Positions 1 through 10,081 of a stretch of 64,000 nucleotides of DNA are shown here, piece by piece. The stretch comes from Thinopyrum elongatum (Eukaryota; Streptophyta; Magnoliopsida; Poales; Poaceae), in NCBI GenBank assembly GCA_011799875.1, contig CM022302.1:317792144-317856143 (forward strand), given 5' to 3'. The position numbers and the translations under genes were made by a program. The stretch's first letter is position 1. The number at the start of each line of letters is the position of its first letter. The notes below the pieces were generated by a model. It was given only the letters and a program-made list of their open reading frames with translations, ran no database searches and was not told the DNA's origin.

Positions 1-638
1 TTGACGGTGGGGCCGGGCTGAACTTAGTCTCGCCGGACGTGCTCAAGAAGCTGCAAATTCCTGATGAAGATCTCGAGGAAACAGGCACGTTTCAGGGGAT
101 CAATCCAGGAAGGACCCAGCCAAAAGGCAAGATTACGCTATCGGTGACATTTGGTAGCGAGCTCAACTACAGGACAGAGAAGGTAGTGTTTGATGTCGCC
201 AAGATCCCTATGTCATACAATGGGATCCTTGGCCGCCTAGCGCTGGCTAAGTTCATGGCGGCATCACACTATGCGTACAATGTGTTGAAGATGCCCGGGC
301 CGATAACTGTCATCACTATCCACTCTGACAAGAAGGATGCACTTATCTGCACCGACCAACTATACCGGGAGGCAGCTGCAGCCCCTGCCATCAAGGCATC
401 TACTCCTGCCGCTGGAACTCCCGAGGAGAAGAAGAAGAAGACCGGCAAGATCTCTGGCGCAAACTCCGGCAAGCGCACCTGCTCAGAGTGCTGCGCTTCC
501 GTTGAGGATGCACCAGAGAGTTCCACCGGCAAGAACAAGAAGTCCAAGGCTACTCCACCAGAGATCAAGATGGTGCCCGTCAAGGAGGACAGAACAGGAG
601 AAACTTTCACCATAAGTTCCACCCTAGATGACAAATAG
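1..638 (+). pseudogene. pol: Gypsy pol: retropepsin C-terminal part and linker
   Basis: The open frame covers the C-terminal half of the aspartic protease and the linker to reverse transcriptase. The stretch around NGILGRLALAKF (about 217-255) matches the conserved block that follows the flap in plant Gypsy proteases, and HYAYNVLKMPGP continues it. The catalytic DTG triad is upstream of the window. After about residue 110 the protein becomes a Lys/Ser/Thr/Gly-rich linker with repeated GK pairs encoded by CCGGCAAG. The frame ends at TAG 636-638. The same frame continues downstream into RT, so this is an internal stop. Related elements have glutamine here, so CAG to TAG is the likely change. 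Confidence 0.8.
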
Positions 639-1474
639 GAAAGCGCGCTCATTGCCTTCCTGCGGGCGAATGTCGACGTGTTTGCATGGCACCCGTCTGA
701 CATCCCCGGTGTTCCCAGGGAGGTAATTGAGCACCACCTTGCTGTTTGTCCTCATGCACGGCACGTCAAGCAAAGGGTCAAGAAGCAAGCCTTGGAGCGG
801 CAAGAATTCATTGCCGAAGAAATCAGGAAGCTAGAAGCGGCAGGCTTGGTTAGAGGAGTGCTTCACCCAACATGGTTGGCCAATCCGGTTGTAGTGCGCA
901 AGGCGAATGGGAAATGGAGGCTGTGTACTGATTATACAGACATCAATAAAGCCTGTCCAAAAGATCCTTTCCCCTTGCCGCGCATCGACCAGATTATGGA
1001 CTCCACTGCTGGTTGTGACCTACTGTCGTTCCTTGATGCCTACTCAGGATATCATTAGATCTTCATGGCAAAAGAAGATGAAGAAAAGACCGCATTTATC
1101 ACCCCATGTGGTACGTATTGTTTTATACGAATGCCTTTCGGGTTGAAAAGTACTGGTTCTACATTTGCGAGGGCGGTCCAAATTGGTTTTGAGCCTCAGC
1201 TACATAGAAATATGGAAGCATACATGGATGACATAGTGGTCAAAACCAAGGATAAAGCGATGCTCATACAAGATCTAGAAGAAACATTTACAAATCTGCG
1301 CAAGATCAATTTAAAGCTCAATCCTGAGAAGTGTGTGTTTGGCGTCCCTTCCGGCAAGCTTCTCGGGTTCTTTGTATCTCAGCGTGGAATCGAAGCGAAT
1401 CCCAACAAGATCAAAGCTATTGAGCAGATTGAAGCACCAAGATGCGTCAAGGATGTACGTCGTCTTGCACTGCC
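639..1474 (+). pseudogene. pol: Gypsy pol: reverse transcriptase domain
   Basis: This region encodes RT fingers and palm. The usual blocks are visible in order: VVRKANGKWRLCTDYTDIN at about 889-948, PFPLPRID, SFLDAYSGYH, FITPCGTYCF, RMPFGL, and the catalytic YMDD at 1221-1232, followed by the NPEKC and GFFVSQRGIEANP blocks. The enzyme would copy element RNA into DNA in cytoplasmic particles. One in-frame stop (TAG 1056-1058) falls in the YSGYHQI block, where Q is near-universal. At about 1463-1475 the frame shifts into the RNase H frame with loss of a few residues of the usual LAGCMAAL segment. The catalytic aspartates remain, but the reading frame is destroyed. Confidence 0.9.
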
Positions 1475-2120
1475 CTAAGCAGGTTCATCTCCAAATCCAC
1501 TGAGCGCGCCCTGCCCTTTTTCAAAATTTTGAAGAAGGCAGGTCCAATGAGATGGACTCCAGAAGCGGAGGCAGCGTTGCAGGATTTGAAGAGGTACCTG
1601 TCCTCTTCGCCGACGCTAGTCGCACCTAGGCCACAAGAGCCGTTGCTATTGTATCTAGCGGCAACGAATCAAGTGGTTAGTGCTGCGTTAGTGGCGCAGA
1701 GAGGAGTTGACGAGGAGGCAACAGCAGTGCTAGGACCGTCAGGTGACACACCGGGATCTTCCCCGGCAAGGTCTGGTACTGGCAAGACAGGATCTGCGCA
1801 GTTAGAGGAATCAGTGCAAAAAAGGAAGATGGTGCAACATCCAGTTTATTTTATCAGTTCCCTTCTACAGGGAGCTAGGTCAAGATACTTTGGTGTGCAG
1901 AAGTTGCTTTTCGGCCTTCTCGTGGCCTCGAGGAAGCTGCGCCATTATTTTCAGGCACATGAGATTACCGTCGTCAGTCGATTCCCGTTGTAGTGGATTT
2001 TCCGAAATCCAGAGGCAACGGGCAGGATTGTGGAGTGGGCGTTGGAATTGTCAAGCTTTGGTCTCAAGTTTGAAAGTACTTCAGCAATTCAGAGCAGAGC
2101 CTTGGCGGAGTTCATTGCGG
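1463..2120 (+). pseudogene. pol: Gypsy pol: RT connection and first RNase H domain
   Basis: Reading in the frame of 1442, the sequence shows ALSRFISKSTERALPFFKIL, then the RNase H-like block with the hallmark HPVYFISSLLQGARSRY (about 1838-1890) and QKLLFGLLVASRKLRHYF. In Gypsy elements this domain degrades the RNA strand of the RNA:DNA hybrid; in the Tat lineage it is thought to have decayed to a connection domain. A stop at 1991-1993 (TAG, in RFPL*WIFRNPEATGR) interrupts it, but the same frame continues through EWALELSSFGLKF into the next RNase H. A Gly/Ser/Thr insertion around 1700-1810 contains further GK pairs. Confidence 0.85.
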
Positions 2121-2187
2121 AATGGACCCCAACGCCAGACGAAGAGATTCAAGAAACGACTCATCCCGGCAAGGAAACAGATCAAGA

Positions 2188-2580
2188 ATGGATTATGTAC
2201 TTTGATGGGGCTTTCTTGCTGCAAGGCGCCGGTGCTGGTGTGCTGCTTGTCGAACCCACCGGAGAGCACTTCAAGTACGTAATTCAGATGCATTTTCCCC
2301 GGGAGAGCTCGACGAACAACACTGCAGAGTACGAAGGCCTGCTTGCCGGTCTCAGGATCGCGGCAGACCTTGGTATCAAGAAGCTCATCATCAGAGGCGA
2401 TTCGCAGCTTGTTGTTAGGCAAGTCAACAAAGATTATCAAAGTCCATTGATGCAAGCTTATGTGGATGAAGTGAGAAAAATGGAAGAGCGCTTTGACGGT
2501 CTGCAAACAAAGCACATCCCTCGTGCCGAAAACAGTATTGCAGATGACCTGTCAAAATGCGCTGCCCTCAAGTTACCTGT
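2188..2580 (+). pseudogene. pol: Gypsy pol: second (archaeal-type) RNase H
   Basis: A second RNase H follows the first, which is diagnostic of the Tat lineage among plant Gypsy elements. Visible motifs are YFDGAF with the first catalytic Asp (about 2200), NNTAEYEGLLAGL with the catalytic Glu, IIRGDSQLVVRQV with the second Asp, and HIPRAENSIADDLSK with the last Asp. All four acidic positions are present, so this domain looks intact although it lies in a broken polyprotein. It is followed by a long Pro/Ala/Gly-rich linker (about 2580-2900) before the integrase zinc finger. Confidence 0.88.
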
Positions 2581-2899
2581 GGAACCAGGGACTTTTGTGC
2601 TCCATTTAACTCAGCCATCTGTAACGCCATCAATGAGGAAAGAAAAGAGAAGGAAGCTGAATTCTGGTCAGTACTTTCCGGCAGAGCTCACGGGAGCCAC
2701 CGGCAAGGAAGTCACCGGGATCAGCGGCAAACCTGCTGGGGAACAACAGGCTCCAGCAGGGGCTCAGGCCCTTGCCGTTGAGAGAAACGTTCCCCCGGCA
2801 GAAGAGATGCCTTTGGTCCTAGTTGTTGAGCCCCAGGCTCCAGCTTGGGCACAACCCATTGTCCATTTTCTTCAGACAGGAGAACTCCCTGAGGAGCAG

Positions 2900-4080
2900 G
2901 AAGAAGCGGAAAAAGTAGCCCACCAGTCTAGCATGTACCAGTTCGTCGATGGCGTTCTGTACAGGAAGAGACTGAACGGTGTGAAATTGAAGTGTATTCC
3001 TCAGGAGGATGGACTGGAGATGTTGGCAGAGATACATGGAGGCATATGTGGCTCTCACATAGGATCAAGAGCGCTTGTCGGGAAGGCATTCCGACAAGTT
3101 TTCTTTTGGCCCACTGCTCTCGAGGATGCAGTTGCACTAGTAACCAAGTGTGAAGTGTGCCAGTTTCATTCAAAGAATCACATCAGCCAGCTCAAGCTCT
3201 CCAGACAATCCCTCTCTCCTGGCCATTTTTGATCTCGGGGCTCGACATACTGGGCCCTTTTCCCCGTGCTATCGGGGGCTTTGAGTACTTGTACGTTGCA
3301 ATCGACAAGTTCACAAAGTGGCTGGAGGTGGAAGCGGTGAGGAAGGTGACGGCACAATCAGCCGTCAAGTTCTTTAAAGGGATAGTTTGCCGTTTCGATG
3401 TGCCCAACAGGATCATCACCGACAATGGCACACAATTCACAAGTCGCACCTTCATGCAGTACATCTAGGATCTTGGCGGCAATATCTGTTTTGCCTCTGT
3501 TGCTCACCCGAGAAGCAATGGCCAAGCAGTGAGGGCTAATGCTGAAGTGCTGCGCGGTCTCAGGACCAGAACTTTTGACAAGCTGAAAAAGTGCGGAAGG
3601 CGCTGGATTGATGAGTTGCCGGCGGTTCTTTGGTCAATCAGAACGACTCCAAATCGAGCTACTGGCCAGACACCCTTTGCTCTGGTTTACGGAGCGGAAG
3701 CAGTTCTCCCCACAGAACTCATATACGGGTCACCTCGAGTGCTCGCTTATGATGAGCTTGAGCAAGAGCAACTGCGGCAAGATGACACTGTGCTCCTTGA
3801 GGAGGATCGTCTTCAGGCTGCTATGCGAGCTGCACGCTACCAGCAAGCTTTGCGTCGCTACCATAGCCGCAAATTTCATGCCCGAAGTCTTGAGGAAGGC
3901 GACCTTGTTCTTCGGCGGATTCAGTCTGCCAAGAATTCAATTAAGTTGACGCCGAAGTGGGAAGGCCCTTATCGGGTAGTACGAGTCACCAGGCCCGGCG
4001 CTGTCCACCTGGAGACCGAGGATGGCGTTCCAGTGAGTAACTCTTGGAATATCGAACATCTTCGCAAGTTCTACCCATAA
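2900..4080 (+). pseudogene. pol: Gypsy pol: integrase (HHCC, core, C-terminal domain)
   Basis: The zinc-binding HHCC module is intact (HGGICGSH then CEVC, about 3027-3160). A frameshift near 3175-3185 separates it from the catalytic core. The core shows LDILGPF with the first Asp (3244-3246) and IITDNGTQF with the second Asp (3421-3423). The third acidic residue should lie 35 residues on in NGQAER; here codon 3529-3531 is GTG, so the sequence reads NGQAVR and the DDE triad is incomplete. A stop at 3466-3468 (TAG) lies between. The C-terminal part runs to 4080 with LTPKWEGPYRV and NSWNIEHLRKFYP, normal for this lineage. Product: an integrase that could not catalyse strand transfer even if expressed. 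Confidence 0.9.
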
Positions 4081-4877
4081 GGCGCGGTTGCCGGGGGCTC
4101 CCGACAACCTCCTTTTGTACGAGTTTTGCCGGCAAGGCATATAATCCTTTGTACAAAGCCAAGCGCAAACCCTGTGCTCAGTTGAATAAGCTTAAGTGTT
4201 GTATATTTCTTGTTGATTTCCATGTTTATATATATGCATGCTTGTCCGAGATATTGTATGACACTTGCTCCCGATAAGCATTAATGAAACACCAAGGTTC
4301 CATATATTTATTTTCTCTTCTTTCTTTTTCTCAAAGGATATAAGGTTCCTTCACGCACAAGTTTGCTGGGGGGGGGGGGAAGGAAGGTATGGATACCAAT
4401 GGGCAATGTTCAGAATTGATGTCTTGCCGGAAGGAGTATAGCGACAGAAAGCTAAGTTGCGAAACTTTGAGCAAGTTTTTCAATTTTTACAGTCAGGCTA
4501 TTTTCTTTAGATAATTTCGGCCCTTGTATGGAAAACCTGCACGCGAAGGAACCCTTGTCGTAATTGGTTGCGCCCTTATTTTGTTTCGAGTCCGCTCAAC
4601 AGTTTAAGTGGCTGCACCAAGAGCGCCAAGGTATCTTGCCGGCTGCTGCACCTCCAGCAGGCTGCTGAAGTCCCGCACCCAGCGCTCGCGGCAGGTTGCG
4701 CCAGCAAGTTTCCAGTAAGCGTAGGGCATATGCCATACGGGAAGAAATTGGACAGGAGAAATAGCATGCATGTATTCAATTATAGCAAGTTAAATTACAT
4801 CGATAGTTGCCGCAGTTCTAACTTAAGACTAAATTGTCTTTGGCATGGAATGGTGGCGGCAAGGAAAAGTAAGACGG
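4081..4877. other. spacer between pol and the antisense gene
   Basis: Non-coding interval between the convergent pol and antisense reading frames. It contains a G run at about 4370, several copies of CCGGCAAG in both orientations (for example near 4130, 4423 and 4634), and AT-rich stretches near 4200-4350. Both genes would terminate transcription here, but no specific polyadenylation signal is claimed. Confidence 0.6.
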
Positions 4878-7800
4878 CTAGTCCCTGCGCTGGCCTTCGA
4901 CCCTCTTGATTGAATCCACCTTCTCAAGGATGGGCGCGACGAGCTCCTCAAGTTCCTTGAGATCTGCATCCTTCGGCAGGCGGTCGAGCACGTTGGTGAG
5001 ATCAACGCCAGGGTTCTTATGCACCACCTTGACGAGTACCTTGCGGAGGACGGCCCGGCAAAGTTTGCGGGATTCATTGGCCAGTTGGGTCGCTCTGTTG
5101 GACTGTAGCAGCTTCAGAGAATCAATGATGCTTTCGAAGAACATGGTTAGCCTGACGCTCGAGGATATCCTTTCTTCAGAGGAATACCTGAAGTTTTGCA
5201 GGCCATCCTGGCCCATGGTTGACAATTGTGTTGTGAGCCTCTCCGCGGTGTCGACAAGGCGATCAGTCCAGATCTTCACACCCTTCTCATAGTCAATTTG
5301 GGCTGCGGCGGCGCTCTTAAGCAAGTTCTTCTCATCCTGGAGGTCTTTGCTCAGGGCCTTCTCGCGGGCCCTGCCGTCCTCAAGAGACTTTTCCAGCGTG
5401 GTTAGCTTCAGCCTCAGATCGGCAATGGCGTCGTTGGCTGAAGAGAGCTGCTTAGTCTTGTCGGATATAGCAATTTGCATCTCTGCCAGGCTGTGGAGAG
5501 TTTTCTCCCTGTCGCCTTTAAATGTCGAGAGCTCCTTGCTGTGTTCCTCAAGATCCGCCTCCAGCTTTTTCACTTTGTTGCTCAGCTCGTTCTTGGCGGC
5601 CTCTGCAGCCTCGGCGGCATCGATGGTTTCCTTGAGCTTGCTGGCGTGATCTGCAGTTGAAGCTTCGAGCGCCTCCTTGTGTTTCTGCTCCAGCTCCTGG
5701 GTCCGCTGCGCGACAAGCTTTTCAATATTTTCGTCCTTGCCGCGGAGTTTGGCAGCAAGTGCCTGCTCGCGCGCGGCAAGATCTTCTTCATGAGCATCAA
5801 GCCCAATGCGGCGCTCCATCAAGAGGGCTTCTTCAGCGGCAATCCTTTGCGCATTTTCCTCTTGCGCCTTCTCTATGTCGGATTGCCTCAGAAGGAGCTC
5901 CGTCAAGCTTTGGCTCACTTGTTCTCGGCTGGCAGTCAACTCCTGAAGGGCCCCGGCGTACCAGATCTGCATCTGCTCAACGCGCTTCTGGAAATCTGCC
6001 TTGGCTGCTTCGACAACTGCAACTTTGGAATCTGCCTTCTCCTTTCGAGCACGATGGAGTGCTTGGAGCTTGCGGAAATTATCGCCCATAGCCTGAAGGA
6101 GCTGATCTTCTTCAGATTTCCTGCTGCTGGCGCTTGGTTCATCGACGATTTCGAGCCCGGCAGCGGTGATGATTTCTTCATCAAAAGTTTCTCCTTCTGT
6201 CGGTGCTCCAATACTTGCCGTGCCGGCAAGTTGATGAATAGGTTGTCGCCAACCTTGAGATATTTGCTCGATGAGGGAGCCTCGGATGTCGATGGTCGAT
6301 CCTCGATGATCATCTCACCGGTGGCTGGGGGCTCTATGGCCGATGTAGCGCCTGGTGCTCCTGTGGCAGGAATGCCGTCAGTATGGTCATCAGTCTCCTC
6401 ACCGGCCTTTTCGGCAGATTCCTTGGCGGCTTCCTCAGCAGCAGCTTCATTGACTTCGACAGTGGCGTCTTTGGCGGCCTCGCTAGCAGCGATCTTGTCA
6501 GCTTCGGCGGCAGCATCTCTGGCAGTCTCCTCGATGACAACGTCGACGTCCATGTGTTCCATCACAGGGAACTCTGGAAGACGAAGGAAGGAAACAAAAT
6601 AAGATCAAGATTGAAGTTCAAGAAGACAAAGAGAGAGAAAGATAAAGAAAAGAATGACAAGTGCTCTGAGGTAAGCAGTCACCTGCGTCGAGCTGTTGAG
6701 GGGTGGCTTCATCCCTCCCGGCAACATTGGTTGCCAAGGAAAGGTTGCCGGTGCCCACGTTTGCTGGCTCCTCCTCTTCCAAGGTAGGCTCGTCGGTAGG
6801 AGCTCTTGTCGGAGATGCACTTGCGGGCGGCGTGGTTGACGGAGGCGGCACGACGGGGGCGTCCTCCAATGACTCTCCCTGTTGCCGTCCTTCTCCTGCA
6901 AGCCCAAAGATATTAGCAGCAAAGGTAGAAACCTCAGCACCCGCCAGCGGAAAATGAATAGTGAACTCACGCTGGGGGTTGCGCTGGGGGCTGCGTTGAG
7001 GGCTAAGCTCCGGGCTGATGACGATAGTTGCTAGCACGCTCGCAAAGCCTGTCGGGGGCTCGTCACCCGTGGAAGTCTTCGCCCTCTTCGCCATCCTTTC
7101 CGCCAAAGTTCCTGCGTCACTACAAAAACAAGACAAAGCAAGACAATGAGATCTATCGAATTCAGAATTTGGGAGATAAAGGCTGTGACAGAATATTTAC
7201 TCTTCCTCTTCTCGTTCCGGGCTGAAACCGGAGATGTCGAAATCGACCTCCGTTGCGGCGTCCGTATGGGGAGGCGGAGGAGGTGTCCTGGGTCGCTTGG
7301 CTATAGCAGGTGCAGGGGGTTGGCGTGACTCTGCCGCCTCAACCTCTGGTGCTGTTGTGTGAGACGCCCCTGCCACCCCAGTGGTTGCCGCAGGTGTGTG
7401 TCTCGTGCGCCGCATGGGTTGCTGTCGAACTCCTTGCCGCGGTACAGCCTTACCGGCCGCCTTCTTGCCAGGAGCATCACTGCTCGAAGAAGGTTGATTT
7501 GCTGGGGCATCTGAGACAGCTTTCCAAAGGACACGCTTGGCCCTCTTTGGAGCTGGGGGCTCCTCTTGTGGCTGTTCTTCAGCTGCGTCCTCATCAGACG
7601 AGCTTTCGGCGGCTATGCCACTCTGCTCCCTGGCAGCTTTATCCTCCCTGGCAGGATTTTCTTCCAAAACAACCTCTGCGTCGCTGGTTTCCCATTCCGT
7701 GAAGCCGACGTCGCCGGCCTCCGTGGCAAGGTTCGCCTCTTCCACTCTAGTGGCAATATACACCACTTCCTCATCGGTGGTGGCGCGGACGAATCTTGTT

Positions 7801-8857
7801 TCTTCCCAGATGGCCCTCTCCGACAAGTTGTCGAAGAACTTTTGCGCCTGCTCCTCAGATGGCTCGACCCAAGTTGCGTCAAGGCCATGGGTGTTGAACA
7901 TTGGCATCGTGGCGATGATCGATCCCAGGGCGGAGTTGTTGCACAAAGGGATAATTCTCGCTGGCAACTTATGCTTGTCATCACGCTGAAATAGCCTGTG
8001 GCGAAGAGCGGCAAGCTGCATGATTGTCAAGTTACTGTTTAATCTGGGGCGCAGCCTCATGATGTCTACCGCGTTCTGAAATTCCCAAGCTGGTCTCCCC
8101 TTATTCTGCAGAGGGGTGATGCGGCGGCGAAGGAAGTCAGACCCAATCATCTCTATTGTGAGCCCGGCAGCTTTGAAACGGAGAATCCTGGTGGTGGCGA
8201 TCGTGAGCTTGTCGTCTTGAGCATCAAGATTACTCCAGTCCTCGCCACGGACCACTTTCTGCCGTCGGGGCAAACAGAATGGATGCGGATCTGCTTCCTT
8301 GATCCAGCACCACTCGGACCGCCATTCTTCCCACTTCTCACGGTAAACCCCATCTGGATATATCTCCTTGTTCCACGCCCTTGTGATCCAGGCGATAGAA
8401 CCGGAAAGGGCGTCCCCTTTTTGGATGCGAGGAACAAAGTAATGGCGGAAGAGCGCAGTGTTGGGAACTACTCCGGCAAAGTTTTCGCAAAGATGAGCAA
8501 AGATAGACATGCATGTTACGGCATTCGGCGTGAAATCCAGAAGACGGAAGCCGTATGTGTATATGATGTCAATAAAGAAATCGGAGAATGGAGGACAGAG
8601 CCCGCAATAAAAGTAAGCGACAAAGAAGGGGTATTTATCTGTTCCGCCTTTGGAAGAGGAACCTGGGCCACGCGAGTTGCAGGGTGAGCCTGCGTCTCCC
8701 TCGCCCACATGCACTGGTACTGGTTTTTCAAGGCTTTCGCGTCGAGCGTCAGAGCAAAGACGACGTACTTCTTCTGCATCTTCGCCAGCTCGCTCTCCGG
8801 GACATCAGCTTTCGTCTCCTTGCTCTTGCCTTTGCCCTTGCTAGCCTTGGGCGGCAT
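4878..8857 (-). pseudogene. spliced antisense gene (aORF) of the Tat Gypsy element
   Basis: A gene on the strand opposite pol. It starts at ATG 8857 (MPPKASKGKGKSKE, a basic N-terminus). Exon 1 is 8857-7201, exon 2 7119-6971, exon 3 6895-6683, exon 4 6573-4878. The introns are 7200-7120 (GTAAAT...TTTTTGTAG), 6970-6896 (GTGAGT...TTGCAG) and 6682-6574 (GTGACT...TTCCAG), and every junction joins in frame. Exon 1 carries a domain (about 8660-8300) resembling Pfam 'putative gypsy type transposon' (Transposase_28-like): YPFFVAYFYCGLCPPFSDFF and AHLCENFAGVVPNTALFRHYF. A Ser/Glu/Pro-rich region with basic patches (KRAKRVLWK) follows. Exon 4 is an acidic Ala/Glu-rich segment and then a long coiled coil (about 6090-5100). 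Frameshifts near 8655 and 6225 break it. Function is unknown; such ORFs are described in Grande and Retand. Confidence 0.82.
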
Positions 8858-9040
8858 GACGGTTACGAAGGTGGAAGCCGAGCATAGAGCGGGTGCGGAG
8901 GCGGTGAGCGGATGAGGAGAAGTTCTGCTCTGAGCTCGGGGGAAAGAAAGTAATGGTGGATTCCAGATTGGAAAGAAGAGGGGGGTAAATGGGCGGTGCC
9001 TCTGTGGATTCCTTTTTACGGGGAAGGAGCGAGGCTGCCT

Positions 9041-9049
9041 CTTTTATTG
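9041..9049 (-). promoter_or_regulatory. possible TATA-like box for the antisense gene
   Basis: On the minus strand CAATAAAAG lies about 185 bp upstream of ATG 8857, at a plausible distance for a core promoter with a short leader. This is a weak match and rests on position only. The surrounding 8858-9256 interval contains no other coding signal and ends at the polypurine-like GCCCGGGGGCTCC just before the LTR. Confidence 0.3.
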
Positions 9050-9243
9050 CCCAATGCGAACGTGCCTATACAAGCGCGCTGCGGCCGCGGCCGTTCAGCG
9101 CACGCTTCCCACATCACGCATTCAACGCGCGTAGTGGGGAAGCGCAGTAAGCGGAATAATTACAAGCAGTTAACCCCTGCCACACGTGCCCGTGCACTGT
9201 TTGGGCCTAGCCCAACAACGCCTCACACTCGTGTATGGCCTAG

Positions 9244-9256
9244 GCCCGGGGGCTCC
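9244..9256 (+). promoter_or_regulatory. polypurine-tract-like primer site before the 3' LTR
   Basis: GCCCGGGGGCTCC directly precedes the TGTCGG start of the LTR. A G-rich tract at this place primes plus-strand DNA synthesis in Gypsy elements. The tract is short and interrupted by pyrimidines, as in other Tat-type elements. Confidence 0.5.
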
Positions 9257-9430
9257 TGTCGGTGTACTAAGTATTGGGCCTTTAGTACCCCGTACTTGTG
9301 CACGGGCAGTTGTAGCCATACCTGCGGCAAGGCTTGTCGGGGAACAGCTGGAGATTAATCCAAGATTATCAAAGAGACATTCAAGCCAAGGACCAGAAGA
9401 TAAGGAGAGCTGGAGATCAGGGGCTCGGCC

Positions 9431-9520
9431 CCCGGCAAGATCTTGCCGGGGTAGCCTGCGGAGCCCGGCAAGATCTTGCCGGGGTAGCCCACGGAGCCCG
9501 GCAAGATTCGCACCCCGGCA
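9431..9520. repeat. 33-bp tandem repeat built on a perfect 20-bp palindrome
   Basis: CCCGGCAAGATCTTGCCGGG occurs perfectly at 9431-9450 and 9464-9483, and a degenerate third copy starts at 9497. The period is 33 bp. Each palindrome could form a 10-bp-stem hairpin. Half of it, CCGGCAAG, recurs across the whole element. Confidence 0.92.
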
Positions 9521-9798
9521 AGGTTCCACCACTGTGCCACCGCTCCAGCACAGCGACCAGCCTGGCATTCTGGCCCCATCTTTGGATGCGTGGCGAGGCG
9601 CTAGTGGGGGCGAGCTTAAGCAGTGCTGATGGGATGGCCCCTTTTTCCAGCCCCAAGAAAGTAGGGACACCTAAACGGACACCTCACGGTGCATTAAGTG
9701 CATTTGTCCTAAACCGCCAGTGGTTAGGTATGATAACCCTGTAGCTACTTTACACCTCGCGTATGAACAGTTTGCCACTGTGGTGACCCCTTTAAGCA

Positions 9799-9805
9799 TA
9801 TAAAA
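9799..9805 (+). promoter_or_regulatory. TATA box of the Gypsy 3' LTR
   Basis: TATAAAA within GCATATAAAAGGAGG, followed by a pyrimidine/purine-mixed leader. Position and sequence fit the U3/R core promoter of plant LTRs. Confidence 0.7.
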
Positions 9806-10081
9806 GGAGGCCCAAGGCAACTGCTACAGGGGAGAACACTCTCGGCCCATTCTGCATGCGTAGCTGCTGCGCGAACACACTGTTCATTGCCAGCGCTCCA
9901 AGAACTGGGACGAATACACGGATAATAAACAAAAGCAAGAGTAGGGTTTTATGCTGATCAGTGGCCGAACCTGTGTAAAATCCCCCCGCGTTTGTCCTCG
10001 GTTATGCTCTTTGTGCATACCTCTCTCCCTGCCGAATCGTAAAAGGGGTCCTTCGGATCCCATAGGTGTCGTACGCCAACA

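Larger units (their letters stand above)
1..10081 (+). mobile_element. Tat-type Gypsy LTR retrotransposon, 3' portion
   Basis: The element enters the window inside its protease region and runs through reverse transcriptase, two RNase H domains and integrase (to 4080), a spacer, a gene on the opposite strand (4878-8857), and a 3' LTR (9257-10081). The order protease, RT, RNase H, second RNase H, integrase, antisense ORF, LTR is the layout known for the plant Tat lineage (Grande, RIRE2, Retand). The 5' LTR and gag lie to the left of the window. The 3' end interrupts a Copia gag gene, which reappears at 10082. GGCAT at 10082-10086 is the expected 5-bp target duplication, but its partner is outside the window. 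The family name is not assigned. Confidence 0.9.
9257..10081 (+). repeat. 3' LTR of the Tat Gypsy element
   Basis: The LTR begins TGTCGGTGTACTA and ends GTACGCCAACA, giving imperfect inverted ends TGTCGG/CCAACA. The length is 825 bp. Copia gag codons resume immediately after it at 10082, which fixes the right boundary. It contains a TATA box at 9799-9805 and a palindromic 33-bp tandem repeat at 9431-9520. Confidence 0.85.

Noticed and set aside
4878..6787. + strand ORFs (for example 5679-6602 and 6383-6787)
   Set aside because: They are complements of the antisense coiled-coil exon; Ala/Ser/Leu composition mirrors Glu/Lys/Ala codons on the other strand.
9884..10081. Extension of the Copia gag frame
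   Set aside because: It reads through the 3' end of the Gypsy LTR; gag similarity stops at 10082.
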